Assembly: GCA_051954695.1 (NCBI GenBank)
Contig: JBQCHL010000035.1
Location: 26,958 to 90,957, forward strand
Direction of reading: 5' to 3'
Origin: Terrimonas_A sp051954695
GTDB lineage: Bacteria; Bacteroidota; Bacteroidia; Chitinophagales; Chitinophagaceae
DNA length: 64,000 nucleotides
In this document: piece by piece, positions 16,314 to 25,689 of the stretch
Layout of the letters: every line of letters starts with the position of its first letter
Position numbering within the stretch: position 1 is the first letter of the stretch
Program-made: the position numbers and the translations under genes
Notes under the pieces: model-generated
What the model was told of the DNA's origin: nothing
Database searches by the model: none
The model's input: the letters and a program-made list of their open reading frames with translations, nothing else

Positions 16314-17633
16314 ATGACAAGAGTGAATCCTGTATTGCTGGTAATCTTGCTATGCACCTGCTTTACTGCATCAGCACAACGTATGCTGACAGTTGAAGAA
16401 GCTATTGCCACCGCTTTACAAAACAATTACGATATCCAGTTATCAAAGAATGATTCGATGGTAGCCGCACTGGACTATTCCTACAGGAATATGGTATTCT
16501 ATCCAACATTGAATGCAACTGCCAGCACTACCTGGAATAACAATAACCAGCGTCAGACACTGGCGGATGGCTCAAAAAGAGAACAGAACGGGATACGGTC
16601 TCACAACTCTTCTGCTTCCGCACAATTGCAATGGACATTGTTTGACGGACTAAAAATGTTTGCCACCCGCGATAAAGCGGCCCAGTTGGTTGATTGGGGC
16701 TCACTCGCTGTAAAACAACAGGTGGTCAATACTGTAGCGAACGTCGTAAATACCTATTATAATATTGTAAGGCAAAAACAGCAACTCAAAGCTGTGGAAG
16801 AACAGATCGCCCTCAATGAAGAACGAGTACGGCTTTCACAATACAAACTCGATATTGGAACCGGCGCCAAACCCGATGTGCTGCAAAGCAAAGTGGATCT
16901 GAATGCACAAAAATCAATGAAGCTTGAACAGCTCACTTTGATTGATCAGTTGAAAGATCAATTGAACCAGGCCATGAATACCAAATTGGGAACAGTTTTC
17001 GAAGTAAGCGATTCCATTCCACTGAACACAGGATTAAGCCTTGGCGATATCCAACTGGATATCGAGAAATCGAACCCTTCCCTGTTGATCGCTCAAAAGA
17101 ATATCAATATAGCAGAACTGACCTTGAAAGAAAGAAAAGCCGAACGCTGGCCAACTGTTTCGCTCAACTCGGCTTATAACTACAGCCGCACCAATAACCA
17201 AACGGTGATCAATCCTTTCTCTACTTTATTTAACCAATCAAACGGTTTCAATTACGGCTTCACAGCATCTATTCCCATTTTCAATGGTTTAAATGCACGC
17301 CGGATGATCCGCCAGGCACAACTGGATGTAAACTTCCAGCAGCTTAGCTTCGAAAACCAACGTTCCATTCTCGGATTGAGTGTGGTAAATGCTTTCAGAG
17401 TGTATGAACAGCAGAAAAAAACACTGGCCCTGGAAGAGGAAAACATCTTACTGGCAAGGGAGAACGTTGACATTGTGTTCCAGACCTATAAATTAGGCGC
17501 TGCAACGCTTGTGCAATTACGCGAGGCGCAGAACAGCCTGGAAGATGCCAACAACCGGCTGATCGCTGCACGGTATGCCACCAAACTTTCCGAAACAGAG
17601 TTACTACGATTGAAGGGTGAGATCATCAAATAA
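16314..17633 (+). CDS. TolC-family outer-membrane efflux protein
   Basis: 439 residues from the ATG at 16314 (MTRVNPVLLVILLC), 10 bp after the pump stop codon; earlier in-frame ATGs overlap the pump gene and do not begin a signal peptide. The signal is cleaved near TASAQ. Two OEP repeats follow: LTVEEAIATALQNNYDIQLSKND...YPTLNATAST and LERKAERWPTVSLNSAYNYS-like strands with long coiled-coil helices (VRLSQYKLDIGTGAKPDVLQSKVDL; NVDIVFQTYKLGAATLVQLREAQNSLEDA). It forms the trimeric outer-membrane and periplasmic tunnel for the upstream pump. Confidence 0.95.
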   Translation: MTRVNPVLLVILLCTCFTASAQRMLTVEEAIATALQNNYDIQLSKNDSMVAALDYSYRNMVFYPTLNATASTTWNNNNQRQTLADGSKREQNGIRSHNSSASAQLQWTLFDGLKMFATRDKAAQLVDWGSLAVKQQVVNTVANVVNTYYNIVRQKQQLKAVEEQIALNEERVRLSQYKLDIGTGAKPDVLQSKVDLNAQKSMKLEQLTLIDQLKDQLNQAMNTKLGTVFEVSDSIPLNTGLSLGDIQLDIEKSNPSLLIAQKNINIAELTLKERKAERWPTVSLNSAYNYSRTNNQTVINPFSTLFNQSNGFNYGFTASIPIFNGLNARRMIRQAQLDVNFQQLSFENQRSILGLSVVNAFRVYEQQKKTLALEEENILLARENVDIVFQTYKLGAATLVQLREAQNSLEDANNRLIAARYATKLSETELLRLKGEIIK

Positions 17634-17693
17634 GCTGAATTGCCTTAATTTAGCGGCAGGATCAGTTTACCTAAACTCAAAACCGACACTTCA

Positions 17694-18206
17694 ATGAATC
17701 CGCAGATTGGGATAATAATGGGCAGCGACAGTGATTTAACCATAATGCAGGCTGCTGCTGATATATTGAAACAGTTGGGTATCCCCTTTGAAGTAACGGT
17801 AGTATCGGCCCACAGAACACCTTTGCGGATGGTCGAATATGCCAAACAGGCAAAAGACAGAGGTCTGAAAGTGATCATCGCCGGTGCAGGCGGTGCAGCA
17901 CATTTGCCGGGAATGGTCGCTTCTATTACGCCATTGCCTGTGATCGGTGTGCCGGTGAAATCATCCAATTCTATTGATGGCTGGGATTCTGTATTGTCCA
18001 TCCTGCAAATGCCTAACGGGGTGCCCGTGGCTACAGTGGCATTGAATGCCGCCAAAAACGCAGGGCTGTTGGCTGCACAGATCATCGGCACTGCTGATGA
18101 AACGGTCAGCAAAAAAATGAGTGAATACAAAGCTTCACTGGAAAAAGAAGTGCTTGAAAAAGTAGGGAAGCTGAAAAAAGAAGGCTGGGAAAACAAATTC
18201 GATTAA
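17694..18206 (+). CDS. purE: N5-carboxyaminoimidazole ribonucleotide mutase
   Basis: 170 residues, typical class I PurE. Signature motifs: IGIIMGSDSDLTIMQAA, VVSAHRTPLRMVEYA (with the catalytic-site His), IIAGAGGAAHLPGMVAS, PVIGVPVKSSNSIDGWDSVLSILQMPNGVPVATVALN. It converts N5-CAIR to CAIR, the step after PurK. It lies 60 bp after the efflux operon on the same strand and converges with bshC (23 bp). Confidence 0.96.
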   Translation: MNPQIGIIMGSDSDLTIMQAAADILKQLGIPFEVTVVSAHRTPLRMVEYAKQAKDRGLKVIIAGAGGAAHLPGMVASITPLPVIGVPVKSSNSIDGWDSVLSILQMPNGVPVATVALNAAKNAGLLAAQIIGTADETVSKKMSEYKASLEKEVLEKVGKLKKEGWENKFD

Positions 18207-18229
18207 ACCAGGCTGGCTTATTCATCATC

Positions 18230-19831
18230 TTATTTTTCTTTCAGTACAACAAACTCCTGTTCCAATCCCAGTGAATGTTTGTATAACTGATCAATAAACG
18301 ATCTCCCCCATTTTGCATAGAAATAGCTCATGTTGTCATAGCGCTCCTGCAATCCATCTTTGGGAAAAAGTGTTTGCCTGATCACCTGTATCTGCCGCTG
18401 CTGGTCGCTGAATTTTCTTTTTTCAGCACGAAGCATTTTCTTTTCCAATTCCTGCAAGCGGTAAACAGTTTTTTGCCGGAGAGCTTCCACATGTTTTTCC
18501 AGGGTAGTATCAATTGCTGCAGCCTGTTGTTTGATCGTGTCATACAAAGCCTCAGTTTGTGAAAGCGTTCCGTTCAGCTTCAGCGCATTGGCAGTGTCTC
18601 TTTTCACCAACCGGTTGAGTAATTCCTGTTCACGCAAAAAGAAATCTTCCATATTGAAGCCCAGCTTATCCATCTTGACCTGCCATTTCTTTTCTATCAC
18701 CAGGAAGGAATTGCGCAGCACCAGCACGGGATAAGGAACTTTATAATGCGCAAACAGATCTTTCAGCTCAAGCCAGTAAGCCAGTTCTCCCCCGCCACCA
18801 ATAAAAGCGATATCAGGTAAAATGGTCTCCTGGTAAATTCCGCGCAGGATCACATTTGGGCTGAAACGTTCAGGATGCCATTGTAATTCTGCCAGCATTT
18901 TATCTTTAGAAAATGGAAGTCCCTCATTCAATACCTGGTATTCATTCCCCTGAAGCTCTATCCTTTCCCGGATATCATCTTTCAGGTAAAACAGGTTGAT
19001 CTCGCGGGGATGCGCCTGTGTTTTATAACCTGCCTCCTGTATGCGTTCCGCCGTTTTTCCTACAATACCTGACGCGGTTTGATGAAGCAGATCATCTTCA
19101 AACACCGGGATCATTTGTTTCTTCAATGCAGCATTATCGGGCATTAATACCAGTAAGCCATACTCGGTAAATAAAGCGTTCACAAAACCAAAAGTGGCAT
19201 GCTCTACTGTATCGCCGCTTTTATAATGTTGCCTGAGCAGGCTGATGATCTCCGCTCCATTGGGCTGTACAGAAAGCTGTCCTTCCATCCGGTCGATCAG
19301 CCGCAGCAAAGCAGCATCAATCTTCATCCTGCCAACAGCTCCTTTTTGCTGAGTGTTCCATACCAGCTTTTCTCCATCGAGATAAATATGATTGAGCTCA
19401 TCCAGGTCAGCATCTTCTGAACCGATATAGTAAACCGGTACAAAATGATATTGTGGCAATGATTGCTTCAGTTGTGCCGACAAACTGATGGTGTGAAGTA
19501 TTTTATAGATAAAATATAAAGGACCGGTAAATATATTGTTCTGATGAGCAGTAGTGATGGTAAAAGTGTCAGGAGATAATAAAGACTGGATATTTTCTGT
19601 CACCGCTTTGCTCCGCGGAACAGTCGCATATTGTTTTTGCAATTCCTCTACCAGTAATTTCCTGTTGGTGGGGAACTGCTGCCTTTCGCTGATAGCTTTC
19701 CGGATGCCGTCCATTGTGGGAGTATGCTGGAAAAACGGCCGCAGGTCCGCAGCCTGGGAAACATAATCCGTTGCTATTTTGGAAAACACGCCTGCTTTTG
19801 CATAAGACAACCGGGTAGATGTACAGTCCAT
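18230..19831 (-). CDS. bshC: Bacillithiol synthase (putative cysteine ligase)
   Basis: 533 residues, usual BshC length. Recognisable blocks: TITTAHQNNIFTGPLYFIYKILHTISLS near residues 93-120 (Rossmann-like nucleotide site, TAHQ), VPVYYIGSEDADLDELNHI, TVEHATFGFVNALFTEYGLLVLMPD, AFIGGGGELAYWLELKDLF, and a long C-terminal coiled coil (about 405-490: LEKHVEALRQKTVYRLQELEKKMLRAEKRKF). The enzyme adds cysteine to glucosaminyl-malate as the last step of bacillithiol synthesis. bshA and bshB are not in the window. It is consistent with the BstA-like protein at 297-833. Confidence 0.95.
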   Translation of the reverse strand: MDCTSTRLSYAKAGVFSKIATDYVSQAADLRPFFQHTPTMDGIRKAISERQQFPTNRKLLVEELQKQYATVPRSKAVTENIQSLLSPDTFTITTAHQNNIFTGPLYFIYKILHTISLSAQLKQSLPQYHFVPVYYIGSEDADLDELNHIYLDGEKLVWNTQQKGAVGRMKIDAALLRLIDRMEGQLSVQPNGAEIISLLRQHYKSGDTVEHATFGFVNALFTEYGLLVLMPDNAALKKQMIPVFEDDLLHQTASGIVGKTAERIQEAGYKTQAHPREINLFYLKDDIRERIELQGNEYQVLNEGLPFSKDKMLAELQWHPERFSPNVILRGIYQETILPDIAFIGGGGELAYWLELKDLFAHYKVPYPVLVLRNSFLVIEKKWQVKMDKLGFNMEDFFLREQELLNRLVKRDTANALKLNGTLSQTEALYDTIKQQAAAIDTTLEKHVEALRQKTVYRLQELEKKMLRAEKRKFSDQQRQIQVIRQTLFPKDGLQERYDNMSYFYAKWGRSFIDQLYKHSLGLEQEFVVLKEK

Positions 19832-20028
19832 AAGTATTGTAAAAATAAAAAGAGTAAAACCTGCCTGGGCAAAATTAACATTACTTTGCCCTCCCCCTCA
19901 TAATCGTGTTCCAGCATGCAAGAACACATAATTCACAAAAATGTTTTCAAAAATACACCACCTTCCAATAATAGTTTAAAAAATTCAGTGAATGAAACGT
20001 TTAGGGAAATTTATTGCTCCCGGTCAAT

Positions 20029-20147
20029 TTCCCACAAAGACACGTAGGCCACAAAGAATTATTGATGCTTTTTTCTTCCTCAATAGCTTAAGGGGCAGTA
20101 AAGGAATACAAAATATTTTCTTTGCGGCCTACGCGTCTTTGTGGGAA
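20029..20147. repeat. Palindromic element B (CCACAAAGA family)
   Basis: Arms 20029-20058 and 20118-20147 pair at 28 of 30 positions around a 59-nt centre. As in element A, each arm contains two CCACAAAGA-like units, but the middle reads CACGTAGG rather than CAACCAAGA and the partner arm changes with it. It occupies the 363-bp gap between bshC and the sterol-desaturase gene; otherwise only a candidate -7 element is seen there. Confidence 0.88.
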
Positions 20148-20168
20148 TGTAAAAGTCCGGGAATTTAG

Positions 20169-20176
20169 TAGATTTG
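20169..20176 (+). promoter_or_regulatory. Candidate -7 element of the sterol-desaturase gene
   Basis: TAGATTTG matches TAnnTTTG and lies 18 nt before the ATG at 20195. The only TTTG upstream is in the right arm of element B, 27 bp away, which is longer than the usual spacing. Confidence 0.4.
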
Positions 20177-20194
20177 GTAACTGATTGCTCCAAT

Positions 20195-21466
20195 ATGGAA
20201 ACCTACGGAAAAATACTCCTGATAGCCATGCCGGCTTTCCTTCTGCTGGTATTATTTGAAAAATGGTATGGCTGGTATAAAAAGAAGGAAACGGTCCATA
20301 CCATGGATATGCTTTCCAGCCTCAGCAGTGGCGTCACCAATGTTACCAAAGATGTGTTGGGTATTTATCTCGTATTGATCTCCTATCCCTGGCTGGTAGA
20401 TCATCTTGCTCTCACGCATATTTCATCTTCCCTGATCGTCTATATCATAGCTTTCCTGGCGCTCGATTTCGCGGGGTACTGGGTGCATCGGATCCAGCAT
20501 GTCACTAATTTTTTCTGGAACGGCCATATCATTCATCATAGCAGTGAAGAGTTTAACCTGGCCTGTGCCTTACGGCAAAGTATTTCTTCCATAGTCAGGA
20601 TCTTTGTGATATTCCTGTTGCCGGCAGCATTATTGGGCGTGCCTAAGCAGGTGATCGAAGTAGTTGCCCCCCTTCATTTATTTGCCCAGTTCTGGTATCA
20701 CACACAGCATATAAACAAAATGGGATTTCTCGAAAAGATCATTGTCACTCCATCTCATCACCGCGTGCATCATGCCATCAATCCCGAGTATCTCGATAAA
20801 AATTACGGGCAGATATTTATCTGGTGGGACAAATGGTTTGGCAGCTTCCAGGAAGAATTACCTGATGTGCTGCCAGTATATGGTATCACCCGGCCTGCCC
20901 GCACCTGGAACCCGATCAAAATAAATTTTCAGCATGTATGGCTGCTGGTAAAAGATGCCTGGAGAACAGCCAACTGGAAAGATAAATTCACACTTTGGTT
21001 TAGACCTACCGGCTATCGCCCGGCTGATGTGGCGGCAAAATATCCTGTTTACAAGATCGAAGATGTATATCATTTTGAAAAGTACAATACACCAGCCTCT
21101 GGCGCATTCAAAGCCTGGTGTTGGATGCAATTGCTGATGGTCCTGCTTTTTGTCAGCTACCTGTTTGGCAATATTGCAGTCATCAAAAACATTGACAGCT
21201 CCTATATATTCTGGTATGGAGGGTTTATATTTTTGAGCGTGTATGCGCTTACTGATCTGATGGATGGAAATGTTTCCGCATTTGTATTTGAACTTATCCG
21301 CTGCAGTATGGGCATCAGCTTCCTGGTGCTGCAAAACGATTGGTTTGGAGCAAAGGCATATACTCCATTCATTACCTATTTGCTGGAAGGTTATTTTATC
21401 GTTTCCCTGCTCGTCACAGGCTGGTGGACGATACAGATACGGAAAAGAGTAATGGCAATACAATAA
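20195..21466 (+). CDS. Sterol desaturase / fatty-acid hydroxylase family membrane protein
   Basis: 423 residues from the ATG at 20195 (METYGKILLIAMPAF). N-terminal and central membrane segments surround the three histidine clusters of the di-iron family: HRIQH, then HIIHHSSEEFN, then HRVHHAINPEY preceded by HTQHINKMGF, over about residues 100-195. The di-iron centre hydroxylates or desaturates lipid substrates in the membrane. After the hydroxylase domain (about residue 290) a further 130 residues contain three to four hydrophobic helices (WMQLLMVLLFVSYLFGNIAVI, GFIFLSVYALTDLMDG, LLEGYFIVSLLVTGWWTI), an extension also found in some Bacteroidota relatives. Substrate unknown. Confidence 0.9.
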   Translation: METYGKILLIAMPAFLLLVLFEKWYGWYKKKETVHTMDMLSSLSSGVTNVTKDVLGIYLVLISYPWLVDHLALTHISSSLIVYIIAFLALDFAGYWVHRIQHVTNFFWNGHIIHHSSEEFNLACALRQSISSIVRIFVIFLLPAALLGVPKQVIEVVAPLHLFAQFWYHTQHINKMGFLEKIIVTPSHHRVHHAINPEYLDKNYGQIFIWWDKWFGSFQEELPDVLPVYGITRPARTWNPIKINFQHVWLLVKDAWRTANWKDKFTLWFRPTGYRPADVAAKYPVYKIEDVYHFEKYNTPASGAFKAWCWMQLLMVLLFVSYLFGNIAVIKNIDSSYIFWYGGFIFLSVYALTDLMDGNVSAFVFELIRCSMGISFLVLQNDWFGAKAYTPFITYLLEGYFIVSLLVTGWWTIQIRKRVMAIQ

Positions 21467-21473
21467 ATAGCTG

Positions 21474-22955
21474 TCAAATACCAGAGCTGCTCCTTTCATT
21501 GTTCACCACCCGCCAGATATGCAAGGGGTTTTCATTCTTTAATTCCGCAGGCAGCAATTCATTTGACCAGTTTTGAAAAGCAACTGGTCTTGCAAACCGT
21601 TTGATACCATCGGCGCCTACAGAAGTGAAGCGGCTGTCGGTTGTTGCAGGAAAAGGTCCGCCGTGTTGCATACTCAGGCAAACTTCCACTCCTGTTGGCA
21701 CACCGTTCAGGATAAACCGGCCACAGATATTTTTCACTTCTTCCACCAGCGACTCATGTTGAAGTATGTCTTCTTCTGTTGCCATCAGTGTGGCAGTCAA
21801 TTGCCCTTCCAGATGCATGGCCACTTCCTGCATTTCTGCTATATCCCTGCATTTTACGATCAGTGAATAAGGCCCAAACACTTCCTGGTGAAGAATGGGG
21901 TTTTGCATAAACACGGGGGCGGCGACTGATGCAATGGTTGGCGCACCTTCTTCCAGTTGGGGGTCTGTGGCAGACACTGCTACTGTAGCCACTTCTTCCT
22001 GCGACAGTGCATTGGCCCTTCTTTCCACATAGTTCTTGAAAATGCCGGTATTCAGCATCATGCCAGGCGATGCTTTAACGATCTCCGCTGCCAATGTATC
22101 ACTAAAGGTTTGCAGATCATCATTATCAATCCCAATGATCAGACCGGGATTGGTACAAAATTGTCCAACGCCCAGCGTAATGGAACCTGCATACAATTTA
22201 GCTGTGTCTCTGGCTGATTGTTTCATTTTCCCGGGAAGGAGGAAAACCGGGTTAATGCTGCTCATTTCTGCAAACACAGGAATGGGCTGCTTGCGTTGAT
22301 TGGCCCAATCAAACAATTGCTTGCCTCCATTAAATGAGCCGGTAAAACCTACTGCTCTTGTATAGGGATGCTCAACCAATGCTTTACCTACTTCAAAAGA
22401 AGCGCCATGCAGATGAGAGAAAACTCCTGCAGGCAAACCAACCGCTTTTACCGCTTTGTGGATCGCTTGTGCCACCAGTTCACTCGTACGTGCATGAGCA
22501 GGATGTGCTTTTACAATCACCGGGCAACCTGCCGCAAATGCACAGGCCGTATCACCTCCTGCTGTTGAATAGGCGAAGGGAAAATTGGCAGCGCCAAACA
22601 CTACCACAGGCCCTAAAGGCACCAGCATTTTCCGCAGATCCGGTTTGGGTGGGTTCTTATCAGGAATGGCGGTATCGATCCTTGCTTCCAGCCAGTCGCC
22701 AAGTTCACAGGCTTCTCCATAACTGATCAATTGAAACATGGTACGGGCACGTTCAGACCTCAATCTCGCTTCCGGCAAATGTGTTTCTTCTGCTGCCACC
22801 TGCAGCAACTCATCTCCTATTGCCTCTATTTCCTTTGCCACCATCCGCATAAAATCAGCCCGTTGCTTCAGGGATTGTTTTCGGTATATATGAAATGCTT
22901 TCCAGGCATCTTGTAAAGCAAGTTCTATCTCTGCAATGCTTGCGTCCTTGAACAT
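21474..22955 (-). CDS. Aldehyde dehydrogenase, 2-oxoglutarate-semialdehyde type
   Basis: 493 residues from the ATG at 22955 (MFKDASIAEIELAL); upstream in-frame starts add a non-conserved stretch. It matches the NADP-dependent ketoglutarate-semialdehyde/aldehyde dehydrogenase subgroup: KMLVPLGPVVVFGAANFPFAYSTAGGDTACAFAAGCPVIVKAHPAH, GFTGSFNGGKQLFDWA, the general-base region VFAEMSSINPVFLLPG and the catalytic Cys in GVGQFCTNPGL. It oxidises alpha-ketoglutarate semialdehyde or similar aldehydes, often in pentose, uronate or hydroxyproline catabolism. No pathway partner is next to it. It converges with the sterol-desaturase gene (7 bp). Confidence 0.92.
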   Translation of the reverse strand: MFKDASIAEIELALQDAWKAFHIYRKQSLKQRADFMRMVAKEIEAIGDELLQVAAEETHLPEARLRSERARTMFQLISYGEACELGDWLEARIDTAIPDKNPPKPDLRKMLVPLGPVVVFGAANFPFAYSTAGGDTACAFAAGCPVIVKAHPAHARTSELVAQAIHKAVKAVGLPAGVFSHLHGASFEVGKALVEHPYTRAVGFTGSFNGGKQLFDWANQRKQPIPVFAEMSSINPVFLLPGKMKQSARDTAKLYAGSITLGVGQFCTNPGLIIGIDNDDLQTFSDTLAAEIVKASPGMMLNTGIFKNYVERRANALSQEEVATVAVSATDPQLEEGAPTIASVAAPVFMQNPILHQEVFGPYSLIVKCRDIAEMQEVAMHLEGQLTATLMATEEDILQHESLVEEVKNICGRFILNGVPTGVEVCLSMQHGGPFPATTDSRFTSVGADGIKRFARPVAFQNWSNELLPAELKNENPLHIWRVVNNERSSSGI

Positions 22956-23253
22956 GATCAATATTTTTAGTTTACGGAGGGAATAAAGGTAACACATCCC
23001 TGCCATTCATTACCGGCCATTCCGGTTACCGGTATTTTATCAATTTATTCCTGCATTATATGTAAATATTTTTCAGAGATGTTTCATGTTTCCTCCCTTT
23101 GTATTGTTAAGAGCGGAGAAAGGACCGTATTGGCAACACTTCCCGTTCATAATAATTAGTTACCATTAATATAGCATTGTGCAATTATTAACAAGAGTGC
23201 TGTAACTATTTTTTAAAAGCGACGTTTCTTTGTCAACAACCTCAACCACTCTG

Positions 23254-25680
23254 ATGAAACTCTTTTTCTCGGGCATTCTTTTGCTATGCTGCATGACCAT
23301 CTTTGCGCAAAAAATTAAACAGGTCGCGGCTATCCGTTCCACACTTCCTATTACGCTCGATGGCATACCCAATGAACCCGCCTGGAAGCAATCGCCTCCC
23401 ATTACAGATTTTGTTGAGATGAGACCCCATTTCGGACGCAGAGAAGCTCCAGAAAACAGGACAGAAGTATACCTTTTGTATGACGACAATTTCGTTTATT
23501 TCGGAGGGTATAATTATGAAAGAACCAGGGACAGTATAGCTGCCCAGCTTTCAGGCCGTGATGAAATAGGTGTGAATGATTTTATCGGGATCATTTTTGA
23601 TACCTACCAGGATAAGATCAACGGGCTTGGACTCTATGTAACCCCGTTCAACGAGCAGTTTGATATGAAGTATTCAACCGGAGATGAAGACATGAGTTGG
23701 AACGCAGTGTATCATACCCAAACCCGGGTCACGGATACAGGCTGGTCGTTTGAAATGCGCATCCCCTACTCTGCTATCCGCTTCAGTAAGGAAAAAGTGC
23801 AAAACTGGAATTTCAATATCATCCGCCGCAGGGCCAAACTGGCACAGCAGCTTTCCTGGAGCCCTGTAGACCCTACCAAATTCGGATTTATGAACCAGGC
23901 AGGTGTATGGACAGGTTTAACAGATATCAAACCACCGGTCCGGCTTTCTTTCTCTCCTTATTTCTCCACATATCTGACCCGCAATCCCGCCACCACCGAC
24001 AAATGGGAAACATCTGTGAATGGCGGTATGGATCTGAAGTATGGCATCTCCGATGGTTTTACCATGGATATGACCCTGATCCCTGATTTTGGCCAGGTAC
24101 AGAGTGATAACCAGGTGTTGAACCTTTCCCCTTTTGAAGTGAAGTTTAATGAGAACAGGGCTTTCTTCAACGAAGGCACTGAACTGTTCAATAAAGGTAA
24201 CCTCTTCTACAGCCGCCGGATCGGCGGTGTGCCTATCAACTATGGCGCTGCATATAATAACCTGGCGCCTGATGAAAAAGTGCTGGAGAACCCTGTTCAA
24301 ACCAAACTGATCAATGCGACCAAGATCAGCGGACGCACTAAAAAGAAGCTGGGTATCGGTTTTTTCAATGCGATCACAAAAGCTCAGTATGCCCTTATTG
24401 AAAATGGAATGAAGGAACAGCGTAGCGTGGAGACAAGCCCTCTTACCAACTACAATATCCTTGTACTTGACCAGGGGTTGAAAAACAATTCAAGGATCAC
24501 GCTGATCAATACGAATGTATGGCGCAGCGGCAAAACATATGATGCTAATGTGAGTTCGATCGATTGGGACCTTTACGATAATAACGTGAACTGGAATTTC
24601 TGGGGCCAGGTAGCACATAGCAGGCTGATCGGATATGAAGCACCGGGAAAGACCATGACCGGAAATATGTACCGGGTATTCTTTGGCAAACTCAAAGGGC
24701 GTTTCAGTTTTGATGTGCACCGGTTCCTGAACGATGATAAGTATAACCAGAACGACATGGGTTATTTCACCAACAACAATTACGTGACCCATGGTTTTTA
24801 TGCAGGCTATAAATGGGTAAAGCCAAAAAGCTTTTACAACAATATTTACCTTAACCTGAATGGGAATTATACACAGTTGTTTAAACCCCGTCAATACCAG
24901 GACTTTGTTTTCAATGGAAACGTAAATGGACAATTGAAGAATCTTTGGACTGCCGGCATCAACTGGGATGTACGCCCCAACAAGAATGATTTTTACGAAG
25001 CAAGGCTGGATGGATGGAAAGTAAAACAACCTGCGTCCTGGATGAAAGGATTTTGGGTGAACACAAATTCTGCAAAGAAGTATGCTGTTTCATTGGAAAT
25101 ATATCACCGTGTTTCCGGCCGGTATAATACCAGCAACCTGGAGATGTTCTTAAGCAACAGTTATCGTTTCAGTCCTAAGCTGAATGTAAGCCTTTCTCAT
25201 TACCTTGAAATACATAATCGCAATTTTGGCTTTGCTGCTTTATCAGAAAATGCCGACAGTGTGTTCATGAGCCTGCGAAGGATAAGAACAGCAGAAAATA
25301 TCGGGAATGTGAAGTATAGTTTCTCCAATAAAATGTGGCTCACTTTCCGTGTCCGTCACTACTGGAGTAAAGTGAGATATACCGATTTTATGAACCTGAA
25401 ACCGGACGGTAATGTGGAAGGTATTACTTATACGGGCCGCAACCCCGACATCAATGTGAACCTGTTCAATATAGATATGAACTATACCTGGCAGTTTGCC
25501 CCCGGTAGTTTTATCAACCTGACCTGGAAAACAGCTTCTGAACTATACGATCAGTTGATACAGGAACGCTATTACCGCAACCTGCGCAAAGCCGTGGATG
25601 CTCCATCATTCAATAGCCTTTCATTTAAAGTGATCTATTTCCTGGATTATTTAACACTGCAAAAGAAAAAACACAGCTAA
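23254..25680 (+). CDS. DUF5916 protein with CBM9-like N-terminal domain
   Basis: 808 residues from the ATG at 23254 (MKLFFSGILLLCCMTIFAQ), which opens a signal peptide cleaved near FAQ. Residues about 28-220 form a CBM9-like beta-sandwich (LPITLDGIPNEPAWKQSPPITDFVEMRP, EVYLLYDDNFVYFGGY, GWSFEMRIPYSAIRFS). The remainder is DUF5916: DMTLIPDFGQVQSDNQVLNLSPFEVKFNENRAFFNEGTELF, then many aromatic beta-strands that look like an outer-membrane barrel. The family is common in Bacteroidota and uncharacterised. The preceding 298-bp intergenic region shows no convincing element. Confidence 0.9.
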   Translation: MKLFFSGILLLCCMTIFAQKIKQVAAIRSTLPITLDGIPNEPAWKQSPPITDFVEMRPHFGRREAPENRTEVYLLYDDNFVYFGGYNYERTRDSIAAQLSGRDEIGVNDFIGIIFDTYQDKINGLGLYVTPFNEQFDMKYSTGDEDMSWNAVYHTQTRVTDTGWSFEMRIPYSAIRFSKEKVQNWNFNIIRRRAKLAQQLSWSPVDPTKFGFMNQAGVWTGLTDIKPPVRLSFSPYFSTYLTRNPATTDKWETSVNGGMDLKYGISDGFTMDMTLIPDFGQVQSDNQVLNLSPFEVKFNENRAFFNEGTELFNKGNLFYSRRIGGVPINYGAAYNNLAPDEKVLENPVQTKLINATKISGRTKKKLGIGFFNAITKAQYALIENGMKEQRSVETSPLTNYNILVLDQGLKNNSRITLINTNVWRSGKTYDANVSSIDWDLYDNNVNWNFWGQVAHSRLIGYEAPGKTMTGNMYRVFFGKLKGRFSFDVHRFLNDDKYNQNDMGYFTNNNYVTHGFYAGYKWVKPKSFYNNIYLNLNGNYTQLFKPRQYQDFVFNGNVNGQLKNLWTAGINWDVRPNKNDFYEARLDGWKVKQPASWMKGFWVNTNSAKKYAVSLEIYHRVSGRYNTSNLEMFLSNSYRFSPKLNVSLSHYLEIHNRNFGFAALSENADSVFMSLRRIRTAENIGNVKYSFSNKMWLTFRVRHYWSKVRYTDFMNLKPDGNVEGITYTGRNPDINVNLFNIDMNYTWQFAPGSFINLTWKTASELYDQLIQERYYRNLRKAVDAPSFNSLSFKVIYFLDYLTLQKKKHS

Positions 25681-25689
25681 GAAAAAGGC

